DNA of 64,000 nt from JBPOFM01 sp051252455 (GCA_051252455.1 JBPOFM010000010.1:15038-79037), one strand, 5' to 3'; counted from the first letter of the stretch, positions 34,501 through 42,938 are shown. The notes: generated by a model not told the origin, from the sequence alone. A program made the numbers and translations.

Positions 34501-34633
34501 GAATATTATACATGGTAAAAATACCGCCCACAAGTAAGAGCATCATTAACAAGTTGGCTGCAATGGAATTCCGAGCCATATATGCAATGACACCCTCCTT
34601 TCTTATCGAGTTCTTATCTTCTGTTTCCTCCAT
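31502..34633 (-). CDS. RND efflux transporter permease (AcrB/HAE-type)
   Basis: About 1043 residues from the ATG at 34633 (MEETEDKNSIRKEG); longer starts would run into the adaptor gene. The RND inner-membrane pump layout is clear: first helix NSIAANLLMMLLLVGG, FPEFQLDFVEVSVAYPGASPAEVEQGV porter motif, the periplasmic docking/porter repeats, the second repeat after ~540, and the helix-4 proton-relay region GFLVVLGIVVDDAIVVGENVYE. C-terminal GVIALSGVVVNDSLIMIDYAN. Proton-driven export of drugs or other amphiphiles; substrates unknown. Third gene of the tripartite operon. Confidence 0.95.
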   Translation of the reverse strand: MEETEDKNSIRKEGVIAYMARNSIAANLLMMLLLVGGIFTMYNIQKEVFPEFQLDFVEVSVAYPGASPAEVEQGVLQPVEEAVRGVQGIKEIVSEASEGSAEISIELIAGSERMRVFQDIDQAINRIRTFPDDIERPEVRLQSRQRDVLQIGLYGDADIWTLRALAERLRTILLNNPEITQVELGNVPDYETRIEIPRQTLQKYNLTLGQVAEIIRQSSNDVPAGAVQTQSGEILLRMQERKQWADEYGDITIVSSDEGANLSLNDIATITDGFEETGFHGQFNQQNYVELRIFRIGNQSPLDIADVTNDIMENFQLPPGIKYRTDSNRAADYRERLSLLTENGFLAILIVLIILTLFLEYRLAFWVMMGMTVSFIGGMILLPLIGISINMISMFGFLVVLGIVVDDAIVVGENVYEYRQKGLSPIKAAIAGAKDVSLPVTFSIITTIIAFVPLLFMPGETGKFWQPLPAVVIVILAVSLVEALFILPSHLGHLKKKSSKNKWILKLEGWQSTFAKGFDRFIDTKYRPFLDVCLKYRYITLSAAVALLIIVGGYGFSGHMGMIMMPEVAADEIEAGVRLPVGTTPDQAAKVAHAISESTQRMFEEHNLYEVAEGIKTNVRGQNFIDVEIVMLPPDQRDITAAEVIALWRDNIGDIEGVDQITFEAERGPGGARQDISIDLSHSDIDVLERASAAFVERMQAFSNTRDVTDNYNKGKMQYDFKLLPQGRNLGLTSDEVGRQVRDGFFGALAMRQLRGMNEIEVRVKLPIEERKNIKNLEKFLILTPNGVQVPLMDVVEIEEREAFSSINRRDGRRVVNVGMDVEPANSVGRVIASVHEETLPQLRADFPGITWTFEGSQADMRESTNTLKAGFSIALILMYALLAIAFSSYLQPLIVMTAIPFGIVGAVIGHILLGYDLSLVSLMGVIALSGVVVNDSLIMIDYANKRRKEGDSIYESIHEAGLRRFRPIILTTMTTFGGLAPIILETSSQAFHLIPMAISLGFGIVFATAIILVIVPCLYLIFEDLRLLVLKGKTVRHVDVMD

Positions 34634-34646
34634 CTCGCCCAATTTC

Positions 34647-35855
34647 CTATTGGTTTGTTTCTTTTTTAGGTGACTCATTGGCAGTACGCAATTCAATACC
34701 ATTACTTACGGTGCTCAAATCGGTGATGACCACTTTTTCATCGTCTTCCAGACCTTTTCGTATGTAGGCGTGTGTATCATCCGTCAAGACGATAGTTACT
34801 TTTCGAATTTCCAATTTATCGTCTTTCATGACCCAGACTGTTTCGTTACTCCGAACATAGTCCCGATTAAGTTTCACGACATTTTCGACTGGATCCGCAT
34901 GAATGTTCACTTCGACAAAGGTTCCAATCATTAATTTTGGTTTTCCTTTCAATTCTTGGCTTGTCGCCAAGGGATCTGTGACTTTAATCAATACCCTCGC
35001 CAAACGCGTCTGTCCATCAAGCGCTCCGATTTGTCTGTCCAAATAGCCCTGACGAAAGGCATCCTCTGACCAAGCGGATTGATTTTCAATGCGTACAACT
35101 GCCCCTTTTTCGGTATCATCATTCGGAAAACTCAACCATTGTAATTTGGATACGGGAACGGTTGCTAACACCCAATAAGCGTCCGTACCCACAATTCGTC
35201 CCAAATCATCGCCTTGTGCCACTAAAGAACCTTTTGTTACATTTTGGCTTAAAATGTGGGCATCAAAAGGTGCACGAATGGTAGTGCGTTCAAGGTTTAA
35301 TCTCGCTTGATCCACGGATGCCTTTGCGCCACCAATGGTCGCTTTGACCGCATTGAGTTGTGGTTGTCGAAGTACAAGTTGTCGCTCTTCTTCAGAAAGC
35401 GGATTGTCTCCAAAAAGAGAATCGTTAGTAATGAGTTCCAAATCCTGTTCCGCAATTTTTTGACGTCCCATTTCAGTTTCCAACGTGGTTTGAGATTGCA
35501 AAAATTCGCTTTGGCGGAGTTGGAGCGCATTTCGATAATCCGCAGGGTCAATCTGTAAAAGCACTTGATTCTTTTTGACAAAACCACCAGGAGTAAAAGC
35601 GGGGTCTCTTCGGACCACCTGACCTGAAATCAACGGACTCAAATTCACATCCTCTACAGGTTGCACGGTTCCGGTAGCGACAATCATGGGTTCAAACGCG
35701 CCTTTTTGTACGGTAACCACATCCACTAATATGGCGGTTTCAATACTTGCCCCTTCCCTTTTCGCTTCTGGCTCTGTTGAAAAAATAAGCACTGTGGTCG
35801 CAATGCCAACGCCAAGAATGGCCAAACAAATCCAAAGTATTTTTTTAGTGTTCAT
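34647..35855 (-). CDS. RND periplasmic adaptor (membrane fusion protein)
   Basis: 402 residues. One N-terminal membrane anchor (about 5-27), then the MFP fold: biotinyl-lipoyl half-motifs (VQPVEDVNLSPLISGQVVRRD and TTIRAPFDAHILSQNVTKGSLVAQGDDLGRI) enclosing a coiled-coil hairpin (about 110-195), a beta barrel, and a membrane-proximal end. Bridges the pump and the TolC-like channel. Thirteen bases separate it from the permease start and 17 from the outer-membrane gene. Confidence 0.93.
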   Translation of the reverse strand: MNTKKILWICLAILGVGIATTVLIFSTEPEAKREGASIETAILVDVVTVQKGAFEPMIVATGTVQPVEDVNLSPLISGQVVRRDPAFTPGGFVKKNQVLLQIDPADYRNALQLRQSEFLQSQTTLETEMGRQKIAEQDLELITNDSLFGDNPLSEEERQLVLRQPQLNAVKATIGGAKASVDQARLNLERTTIRAPFDAHILSQNVTKGSLVAQGDDLGRIVGTDAYWVLATVPVSKLQWLSFPNDDTEKGAVVRIENQSAWSEDAFRQGYLDRQIGALDGQTRLARVLIKVTDPLATSQELKGKPKLMIGTFVEVNIHADPVENVVKLNRDYVRSNETVWVMKDDKLEIRKVTIVLTDDTHAYIRKGLEDDEKVVITDLSTVSNGIELRTANESPKKETNQ

Positions 35856-35872
35856 AAAATTTATTCCTTAAT

Positions 35873-37267
35873 TCAATTATCCATGGTCCATCCTGTTTCG
35901 AAACCTCCTGCCAAAGCTCTGTAAAGTCCAATTCGGATTTCAATTTGCCGATACTGTGCCGACACATAATCGCGACGCAGCTGTTGCTCTTGGTCTAAAC
36001 CAAGAAGTACGTCTAGATATGGACTAAAACCATTTAAAAACTCCACGCGCAATTGCTTGTTGCTTTTTGTTGCCAATTCCAATTGACGTTCAATGTTTTC
36101 CAATCGTTGTTTTTGCATCATATCCTGCACAAGACCATCTTCCACTTCCCGAAAAGCTAACAATGTAGTTTGCCCATATTCGTATAATCGTTGTTGTTTA
36201 ATGGCTTCTGTTCTATCCACTTCTGCATTGAGACGTCCGCCATAAAACAATGGTGCCAATACATTTCCTACCAATGAATATGCCCAATCATTAAAAAGAT
36301 TGGCAAAATTATTGGACCGAAATTGCCCTTGTGTATTGATGGAAATTCTTGGATACTTGTTTCGCACGGCAGATGCCATATCGTAATCGGCAGCCAGCAA
36401 AAGCGCATACGACTGTTGCAAATCGGGTCTTCGACGTACCAGTTCCAATGGCAGTCCTGTTTCAGGAAGTTCTGATAAACTTGGTAAACCTGTTTCGGTG
36501 AATGTTTTTTCTTCTTGAGGTTGACGACCTAAAAGCACAGCCAACTGATTTTCCAGCAGTTGGGCTTCTGTACTGAATATGATGTGTTGCTCTTTAGTAC
36601 TTTCCAACAATTGCGCCTGTCTGAACACGTCCACACCTCGAATTTGACCGCCCACAAAACGTGACCGCATCAATTTTATGATATCCTCATTGGTGGCAAT
36701 TTGCTCCTCTGTAATTTGTAATTGTTTTTTTGCGGTCACTAATTGAAACCATGTCGTGGCAATTTCGGCAGAGAGCGAGATTGCAGCCGTTTCGTAATCA
36801 TATCGACTTGCCTCTGCCCTGAATTTTCCGGCTTGTACTGCATTTTTGATTCGACCCCATAAATCCAGTTCGTATGAAGCGGATAAGGTCAACTGTGTGT
36901 TTTCCCCACCTCTAAAATCATTTACAGGAAAATTTTCAGCCGTTTGGGCAGAGGCATCTATTTGAGGCCACTTATCTGAAGCCTCTCGAGAAACAACGGC
37001 TTCTGCAGCCACAAATTGTTGCCAAGTCGCTGCCAAATCAAAATTGCGCTGCATAGCACTATCTACCAACGTATTCAACTGCTCATCTTCGAAAGCTTCC
37101 CACCACTTATCTTCCATCACACCCTGTCCAGTGGAGGAGAATTCCTTTATATCTTCAATTTGTGGACTAACATTTGAAATGCGAGGAGAACAACCTAAAA
37201 GCAACAACACGATTCCATACATATAATACGAAAATATAGAGTTTGTTTTTTTAGGAATCAAGTGCAT
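35873..37267 (-). CDS. Outer-membrane efflux channel (TolC/NodT family lipoprotein)
   Basis: 464 residues. Signal peptide with lipobox GIVLLLLGC; an ATG at MYGIV is an alternative start. Two OEP repeats typical of NodT-type channels: DKWWEAFEDEQLNTLVDSAMQRNFDLAATWQQF, YELDLWGRIKNAVQAGKFRAEAS, and LPLELVRRRPDLQQSYALLLAADYDMASAVRNKYPRISI. First gene of the efflux operon, so the order is channel-adaptor-pump. No dedicated regulator gene adjoins it; a palindrome lies ~90 bases upstream. Confidence 0.93.
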   Translation of the reverse strand: MHLIPKKTNSIFSYYMYGIVLLLLGCSPRISNVSPQIEDIKEFSSTGQGVMEDKWWEAFEDEQLNTLVDSAMQRNFDLAATWQQFVAAEAVVSREASDKWPQIDASAQTAENFPVNDFRGGENTQLTLSASYELDLWGRIKNAVQAGKFRAEASRYDYETAAISLSAEIATTWFQLVTAKKQLQITEEQIATNEDIIKLMRSRFVGGQIRGVDVFRQAQLLESTKEQHIIFSTEAQLLENQLAVLLGRQPQEEKTFTETGLPSLSELPETGLPLELVRRRPDLQQSYALLLAADYDMASAVRNKYPRISINTQGQFRSNNFANLFNDWAYSLVGNVLAPLFYGGRLNAEVDRTEAIKQQRLYEYGQTTLLAFREVEDGLVQDMMQKQRLENIERQLELATKSNKQLRVEFLNGFSPYLDVLLGLDQEQQLRRDYVSAQYRQIEIRIGLYRALAGGFETGWTMDN

Positions 37268-37356
37268 CTTAATTTTCAGGAGAGGTTAATTTACGTGTTC
37301 AAAAGCTAATCTGTTGACTGTTATTGCTAATATAACTCATATTTAATACTTATTTC

Positions 37357-37371
37357 TTAAGGAATCCTTAA
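37357..37371. promoter_or_regulatory. Perfect palindrome upstream of the efflux operon
   Basis: TTAAGGAATCCTTAA, a 7-bp inverted repeat around one central base, about 90 bases before the channel gene start. A candidate operator for a dimeric regulator. The rest of the 564-base gap (37268-37831) holds the tRNA-Leu promoter and one implausible 29-codon frame, nothing else. Confidence 0.4.
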
Positions 37372-37732
37372 TTATTTTTAGCCACCATTCTGTTAAATAA
37401 TAACAAATACGGATTGTTGTGTTCCGCATCAACTGGAACGTTATGGCTCATACAAAATTCTAAATAAGTAAATTAATTCTTCATTGGAGAATATCCAGTT
37501 GAAGTATTAAATTTAAACCTTAAGCTTTTGGATTTAATCGAGACGTTGTTATTTACTTAACTTCATAATTTTCAAAACTTATCCTATGAAATATCCTAGT
37601 ACTTCAATTTATTTTAGACAATATTTTAGTTCCTATTATAAGACGATTCGATATTTTGACAGATACTGTTATTAATAAGTGAACTCTTAAAAAAAGATAA
37701 CTGAAAACACCTGCAAAAGATTATTGATTTTT

Positions 37733-37740
37733 TATATTTG
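37733..37740 (+). promoter_or_regulatory. -7 element before tRNA-Leu
   Basis: TATATTTG followed by CACC, the same TATATTTGCACC string as before tRNA-Lys, about 90 bases before the tRNA. The -33 element is poor (CTG at 37711). This implies a 5' leader of roughly 85 bases to be removed. Confidence 0.5.
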
Positions 37741-37831
37741 CACCATTCTAACGAATCGGAAATTTTATTAGAAAAAATTGAATTTTAAAAGTTGGGCAGA
37801 ACTCGACTCCTTTATAATTTTCAAACTTAAT

Positions 37832-37915
37832 GCGCACGTGGCGGAATTGGTAGACGCGCCAGCTTGAGGGGCTGGTGAACATTAGTTCGTGGAAGTTCGA
37901 GTCTTCTCGTGCGCA
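37832..37915 (+). tRNA. tRNA-Leu (anticodon GAG)
   Basis: 84-base class II tRNA. The acceptor GCGCACG pairs with CGTGCGC, the D-arm is TGGCGGAATTGGTAGACGC, the anticodon stem CCAGC/GCTGG encloses TTGAGGG (anticodon GAG), a long variable arm follows, and the T-arm has AAG-TTCGAGT-CTT within its stem. The discriminator is A, and CCA is not encoded. Confidence 0.96.
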
Positions 37916-37991
37916 CTTTTATAATGTAGGGTCCTCAATGCCCTGGCAGACTTTCTAACTACTTCTTTTGTTTTACTTATCTATTTTCTTT

Positions 37992-38024
37992 TTTGGATAG
38001 TTCATTTTTTATTACCTATTTTTG
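37992..38024 (+). promoter_or_regulatory. Promoter of the CarH-like regulator with an operator half-site
   Basis: TTTG at 37992-37995, 21-base spacer, TATTTTTG at 38017-38024. The -7 box runs straight into TTTAAG, giving TTGTTTAAG (38022-38030), a half-site of the inverted repeat before crtI. This suggests autoregulation. Confidence 0.6.
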
Positions 38025-38045
38025 TTTAAGCTTATCGAATAAAAA

Positions 38046-38945
38046 ATGAACAACTTTAAAAGTACTTTCAGCATCAAAGATCTTGAGCATCTGTCTGGAA
38101 TCAAAGCCCACACTATACGAATTTGGGAAAAAAGATATAATCTTCTTCAACCCGAACGTACAGATACCAACATTAGGTATTATGATCTAGAGAGTCTTCA
38201 AATGCTTCTCAACGTAAGTTATTTAAACTCCAATGGCTATAAAATTTCCAAAATAGCGTCTTTAACAAAAGAAGAAGTTGCAGCTTTAGTCAGAAAATTT
38301 TCAGTTAATAATGAATCGAATGACCATGCGTTGAATTTATTCAAATTGGCGATGCTCAACTTTGACCAACATTTATTTTATAGTACCTATAATAATTTGT
38401 CCAAAGAGAAATCGTTCAACGAAATTTTTTTTGAAACCTTTATCCCTCTGTTATCGGAAATAGGCGTGCTGTGGCAAACAGACACCATTACTCCAGCACA
38501 CGAACATTTTATTTCGACTCTTATCAGACAAAAAATTTGCGCCAACACAGAGAACTACCAATCTAAAAATCAAACGAATCGAGAGTCTACTTTTGTACTC
38601 TTCTTGCCCGACAATGAAATCCATGAATTAGGTTTGCTATATCTCAATCTAGAAATAACCGCAAAAGGCCATCATTCTATTCTCTTGGGACCAAGTGTTC
38701 CTATAAATAATTTGCTCGATCTCTTAAGTCATCACAAAGAGATTACTTTTATATCGTATTTTACAGTGCAACCGGAGAAAGAACAATTAGACAATTATTT
38801 AAAGGAATTTGAGGAAACAATACTTTCTAAAGAAAATACAAAATTTTGGATTTTAGGTAAAATGGTTGAATATATCAACACTAAACAGCTACCTGATTCT
38901 ATAAGAACTTTTAAATCCATTAACGAGCTTGTTAAAGAAATATAG
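38046..38945 (+). CDS. MerR-family regulator with B12-binding domain (CarH/LitR-like photoreceptor)
   Basis: 299 residues. Winged HTH of MerR type at residues 8-77 (FSIKDLEHLSGIKAHTIRIWEKRYNLLQPERTDTNIRYY). A cobalamin-binding module follows: the four-helix part carries W143-x9-E153-H154 (WQTDTITPAHEH), the CarH signature capping the adenosyl group, and the Rossmann part carries E191-x-H193-x-x-G196 (EIHELG), where the His is the lower cobalt ligand. CarH-type proteins bind adenosylcobalamin, tetramerise and repress carotenoid genes in the dark; light breaks the complex. Its place directly ahead of crtI supports that role here. Confidence 0.88.
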   Translation: MNNFKSTFSIKDLEHLSGIKAHTIRIWEKRYNLLQPERTDTNIRYYDLESLQMLLNVSYLNSNGYKISKIASLTKEEVAALVRKFSVNNESNDHALNLFKLAMLNFDQHLFYSTYNNLSKEKSFNEIFFETFIPLLSEIGVLWQTDTITPAHEHFISTLIRQKICANTENYQSKNQTNRESTFVLFLPDNEIHELGLLYLNLEITAKGHHSILLGPSVPINNLLDLLSHHKEITFISYFTVQPEKEQLDNYLKEFEETILSKENTKFWILGKMVEYINTKQLPDSIRTFKSINELVKEI

Positions 38946-38963
38946 TTTTATAAGAATTATGTT

Positions 38964-38997
38964 ATTGTTTAACTTTTTTGTATTTTTGTTAAACAAT
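38964..38997 (+). promoter_or_regulatory. Probable CarH operator overlapping the crtI promoter
   Basis: ATTGTTTAAC (38964-38973) and GTTAAACAAT (38988-38997) form a perfect 10-bp inverted repeat with a 14-base spacer. The right arm covers the first two bases of the crtI ATG, and the -7-like TATTTTTG (38981-38988) sits between the arms. Occupation by the upstream MerR protein would block transcription. A leader of only a few bases would result. Confidence 0.7.
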
Positions 38998-40462
38998 GAA
39001 TAAAAACATACATATCATAGGTTCTGGATTTTCGGCTTTGGCAGCGGCTTGCTACCTCGCCAAAGATGGTAACACTGTGACAATATTTGAAAAGAACAAA
39101 ACCGTCGGAGGTCGTGCCAGACAGTTAAAAAAAGAAGGTTTCACTTTTGATATTGGTCCGACATGGTATTGGATGCCTGATGTTTTTGAGCGCTTTTTTG
39201 CTGATTTTGACAAGCATCCTTCAGATTATTACCAACTTGAAAAACTAAATCCTGCATACAGCGTCTATTTTGATAAAGACGATTATATCACTATTGAAGA
39301 TACTCTGGGAAAAATTTGCGAAACATTTGAAAAAGAAGAACAAGGTAGTTCCCAAAAGCTTAAAAAATTCATTGCTAATGCGCAGCATAATTATGATGTT
39401 GCCATCAAGGATTTAGTTTATCGTCCAGGAGTCTCGCCATTTGAGCTTATGATTCCTGTAACGATTAAAAAAATTGGTCAATTTTTTAGCACGATTAAAA
39501 AAGACGTTCGCAAGGAATTTAAAAATGAACGTTTAGCTATGATATTGGAGTTTCCAGTACTGTTTCTTGGTGCGAAACCCGATAACACGCCTTCATTTTA
39601 TAGTTTTATGAATTACGCCGACTTCGGAATTGGAACCTTTCACCCCAAAGGAGGAATGTATCAGGTTATCGAAGCCATCGAAAAGCTTGCTAAAAGCTTG
39701 GGCGTTTCGATTAAAACTGAAAACCCAATCGAAAAAATTATCGTAACTAATGGAAAGGCTTCTGGAATCATTGCAAATGGAGAGTTACATGATTGTGATG
39801 TTGTTTTAAGCGGAGCCGATTACCATCATTCAGAAACATTGTTAGACAAATCGTATCGTCAGTATTCAGAATCGTATTGGGAGAAAAAGGTTTTTGCACC
39901 TTCTTCCCTATTATTTTACGTCGGATTTGACAAGAAATTGAAAAATGTAAATCACCATACCTTATTTTTTGACGTAGACTTCGATACACATGCCAAAGAA
40001 ATTTATGATACACCACAATGGCCAAAGAACCCATTGTTTTATGCGAGCTTTCCTTCTATAACTGATAGCAATACAGCACCTGACGGAAAAGAAGCTGGCA
40101 TTTTTTTGATTCCCTTGGCACCAGGATTGGATGACACGACAGAACTAAGAGAACAATATTTTGATAAAATTATCGAACGTTTTGAAAATTTAACATCGCA
40201 AGAGATAAAGAATAATATTATATTTAAGGAATCCTTTTGTGTAAAGGATTTTATAGATGACTATAATTCTTATAAAGGCAATGCATACGGAATGGCAAAC
40301 ACATTGTTACAGACTGCCTTTTTACGACCTAAACTAAAGAGCAAGAAAGTGGACAATCTGTATTTTACTGGGCAACTGACAGTCCCGGGACCTGGAGTTC
40401 CACCCTCTTTGATATCTGGAAAATTAGTGGCAGAATTAATAAAAAAACATCACAACAATTAG
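38996..40462 (+). CDS. crtI: Phytoene desaturase
   Basis: 488 residues. Desaturates phytoene to lycopene using FAD. N-terminal dinucleotide motif IHIIGSGFSALAAACYLAKDG, then FEKNKTVGGRARQLKKEGFTFDIGPTWYWMPDVFE; C-terminal TGQLTVPGPGVPPSLISGKL, the CrtI signature. Full family length. Heads the operon crtI-crtB-crtZ-crtY, with a 3-base gap to crtB. crtE and idi are not in this cluster. Confidence 0.96.
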   Translation: MNKNIHIIGSGFSALAAACYLAKDGNTVTIFEKNKTVGGRARQLKKEGFTFDIGPTWYWMPDVFERFFADFDKHPSDYYQLEKLNPAYSVYFDKDDYITIEDTLGKICETFEKEEQGSSQKLKKFIANAQHNYDVAIKDLVYRPGVSPFELMIPVTIKKIGQFFSTIKKDVRKEFKNERLAMILEFPVLFLGAKPDNTPSFYSFMNYADFGIGTFHPKGGMYQVIEAIEKLAKSLGVSIKTENPIEKIIVTNGKASGIIANGELHDCDVVLSGADYHHSETLLDKSYRQYSESYWEKKVFAPSSLLFYVGFDKKLKNVNHHTLFFDVDFDTHAKEIYDTPQWPKNPLFYASFPSITDSNTAPDGKEAGIFLIPLAPGLDDTTELREQYFDKIIERFENLTSQEIKNNIIFKESFCVKDFIDDYNSYKGNAYGMANTLLQTAFLRPKLKSKKVDNLYFTGQLTVPGPGVPPSLISGKLVAELIKKHHNN

Positions 40463-40465
40463 GCT

Positions 40466-41305
40466 ATGAAAGCATTATTCGATTCGGTTTCATATCATTG
40501 CAGTAAGACGGTTACCAAATCTTACAGTACGTCATTTTCATTGGCGACCAAAATGCTTTCTAACACAATTCGTCAGGATATATATAATATTTATGGCTTT
40601 GTTCGATTTGCAGATGAAATTGTGGATACATTTCATGACTATGATAAAGAATTTCTTTTCAACCATTTTGAAAAAGATTTAGAATTGGCCTTGGAACAAA
40701 AAATCAGCTTGAATCCAATATTAAACTCATTCCAGAAAACCTATCATCAATACAATATAGATAGACATCTTGTTGATTCGTTTATGAAGAGCATGCGTAC
40801 AGATTTGCATAAAAATACATATCTCACAGATGAAGAGTATCGACAGTATATCTATGGGTCTGCAGACGTTGTCGGCCTTATGTGTCTAAAGGTGTTTGTG
40901 AAAGGTGATTCAGAAAAGTATGAATCCTTGAAAGATAGTGCCATGAGTTTGGGTTCAGCATTTCAAAAAGTTAATTTTTTGAGAGATTTAAAGGCAGATT
41001 ATGAAGATTTAAGTAGAACTTATTTTCCGAATACCGATTTAAGTCAGTTAGATGAGACTTCCAAAATAGCAATTATTGAAGATATTGAACTAGATTTTGC
41101 CAACGGGCTTAAAGGAATAAAAGAACTACCAATCGAAGCCAAATTTGGCGTATTTATGGCCTATCGTTATTATAACCAGCTGCTCAAAAAATTGAAGAAA
41201 ACACCTGCACTCGACATTAAATCATCACGAATACGAGTGCCTAATTATAAAAAAATAGAGTTATTGACACGTAGCTATGTCAAATATCAACTGAATTTAA
41301 TGTAA
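40466..41305 (+). CDS. crtB: Phytoene synthase
   Basis: 279 residues. Condenses two geranylgeranyl diphosphates to phytoene. The two Asp-rich diphosphate-binding motifs are present as FADEIVDTF (about 49-57) and NFLRDLKADYEDLSRTYFP (about 171-189), with YIYGSADVVGLMCLKVF and GSAFQKVNFLRD. Third base-level spacing to neighbours implies a single transcript. Confidence 0.96.
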   Translation: MKALFDSVSYHCSKTVTKSYSTSFSLATKMLSNTIRQDIYNIYGFVRFADEIVDTFHDYDKEFLFNHFEKDLELALEQKISLNPILNSFQKTYHQYNIDRHLVDSFMKSMRTDLHKNTYLTDEEYRQYIYGSADVVGLMCLKVFVKGDSEKYESLKDSAMSLGSAFQKVNFLRDLKADYEDLSRTYFPNTDLSQLDETSKIAIIEDIELDFANGLKGIKELPIEAKFGVFMAYRYYNQLLKKLKKTPALDIKSSRIRVPNYKKIELLTRSYVKYQLNLM

Positions 41306-41313
41306 TTTAAGAA

Positions 41314-41763
41314 ATGCAAACTTTTCTTTGGATATTGATTTTTTTAGGAACTTTTTCCATCATGGAGTTTATGGCGTGGTTTACACATAAATATGTGATG
41401 CATGGCTTTTTATGGCATTTGCACAAAGACCATCACCATAAAGACCATAAAAGTTGGTTCGAGCGCAATGATGCGTTTTTCATATTTTATGCCATCGTCA
41501 GTATGACCTGTTTTTATCTATGGAAAAATGAAAATGTATGGTACTGTTTACCCATCGGATTAGGAATTCTGGCCTATGGAATAGCTTATTTTACAGTTCA
41601 CGACATATTTATACATCAACGCTTTAAACTCTTTAGAAACGCCAACAATTGGTACGCGAAAGGCGTGAGACGCGCTCATAAAATGCATCACAAACATTTA
41701 GGCAAAGAAGATGGCGAATGTTTTGGAATGCTTATGGTGCCATTCAAATACTTCAAAAAATAG
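41314..41763 (+). CDS. crtZ: Beta-carotene hydroxylase
   Basis: 149 residues, fatty-acid-hydroxylase superfamily membrane diiron enzyme. The His boxes are visible: HKYVMHG, LHKDHHHKDH, HDIFIHQRF and RRAHKMHHKH. Hydroxylates both rings of beta-carotene to give zeaxanthin. Membrane helices at about 3-25 and 50-100. Confidence 0.95.
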   Translation: MQTFLWILIFLGTFSIMEFMAWFTHKYVMHGFLWHLHKDHHHKDHKSWFERNDAFFIFYAIVSMTCFYLWKNENVWYCLPIGLGILAYGIAYFTVHDIFIHQRFKLFRNANNWYAKGVRRAHKMHHKHLGKEDGECFGMLMVPFKYFKK

Positions 41764-41783
41764 TAGCTCACTAAAATCAAGCG

Positions 41784-42938
41784 ATGCCGAACGAAAACTA
41801 CTTCGACTATATCATCATTGGGAATGGTCTTGCTGGGCTGCAGTTGGCCTTGGGATTTCAAACCAACTCTTTTTTTGAAAGTAAAAGAATTGCATTAATT
41901 GATCCTTCCGGCAAAAATTCCAATGATAAAACGTGGAGTTTCTGGGAACAAGGCGAAGGTCAATGGGATTCCATAGTGCATAAAAGTTGGAACACAGCAT
42001 TGTTCAATTCGAAAGATGTTGAGTTATCATTAACTCTCAATCCATACGTCTATAAATCCATAAGGTCTATTGATTTTTATGAATTTGCCAAAAATCGGTT
42101 GAAAGTTTCGGAAAATATTCATTTTATAATTGATGAAATCGTAGCGTTAAATGAATTGAGCGAGATTAAAGTCGTTGGCAAGAAGAATACATACACTTGC
42201 AATCATGTATTTGACAGTCGACTTCCTATAGAATACAATTCAAACACTACTAAATATAATGTCATACATCAACATTTCAAAGGTTGGGTCATCGAAACGG
42301 AAACAGCGTGTTTTCAACCCACGGAATTCACAATGATGGATTATCGTTTCAATTACAAAGATTCGACCAGTTTTATTTATGTACTGCCATTCTCTGAAAC
42401 TAGAGCCTTAATAGAATTTACTTTTTTCACACCTTACCTTGTTGAAGAAGATGTTTACAATACAGCCTTAAAAAATTACATAACAAATCATCTGAAAACA
42501 GAGACTTACAAAATTGAAGAAACCGAAAAGGGCAACATTCCAATGACGGACTTTCCTTTTTGGAATTTTCATACGGCACAAGTTACAAAAATAGGTACAG
42601 GAGGTGGATGGGTTAAAGGTTCGACTGGTTACTCCTTCAAACATACCGAGAAATATGTGGATATAATTATCCAAAATATCAAAAATGGACGACTACCATC
42701 TGCAAATTTAGCTCGTAAAAAATTCAAGTTTTACGATGCTATATTTTTAGATGTTTTAAAAAATAATAACAAAAAAGGCCCTTGGATTTTTGAACAGTTT
42801 TATTTTGAAAATTCAGTAGAAACGATGTTTCGATTTTTAGATGAAGAAAGCGCGTTTAAAGAAGATATGTCTATTATGAAATCGCTTTTTTCAACAGCGT
42901 TTATAAAATCATTTTTTAGAGTCTTATTTAGATTCTAA
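41784..42938 (+). CDS. crtY: Lycopene beta-cyclase
   Basis: 384 residues. FAD/NAD-binding N-terminus YIIIGNGLAGLQLALGFQT, followed by KTWSFWEQGEGQWD (CrtY-type), IPMTDFPFWNF, and GTGGGWVKGSTGYSFKHTEKY, the lycopene cyclase C-terminal signature. Cyclises lycopene to beta-carotene, the substrate of CrtZ. Last gene of the operon; its 3' end overlaps the convergent thioredoxin-like gene by 15 bases. Confidence 0.95.
   Translation: MPNENYFDYIIIGNGLAGLQLALGFQTNSFFESKRIALIDPSGKNSNDKTWSFWEQGEGQWDSIVHKSWNTALFNSKDVELSLTLNPYVYKSIRSIDFYEFAKNRLKVSENIHFIIDEIVALNELSEIKVVGKKNTYTCNHVFDSRLPIEYNSNTTKYNVIHQHFKGWVIETETACFQPTEFTMMDYRFNYKDSTSFIYVLPFSETRALIEFTFFTPYLVEEDVYNTALKNYITNHLKTETYKIEETEKGNIPMTDFPFWNFHTAQVTKIGTGGGWVKGSTGYSFKHTEKYVDIIIQNIKNGRLPSANLARKKFKFYDAIFLDVLKNNNKKGPWIFEQFYFENSVETMFRFLDEESAFKEDMSIMKSLFSTAFIKSFFRVLFRF

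Noticed and set aside
37586..37675. A 29-codon frame rich in Tyr and Phe upstream of tRNA-Leu
   Set aside because: Composition is what AT-rich non-coding DNA gives; no supporting signals.
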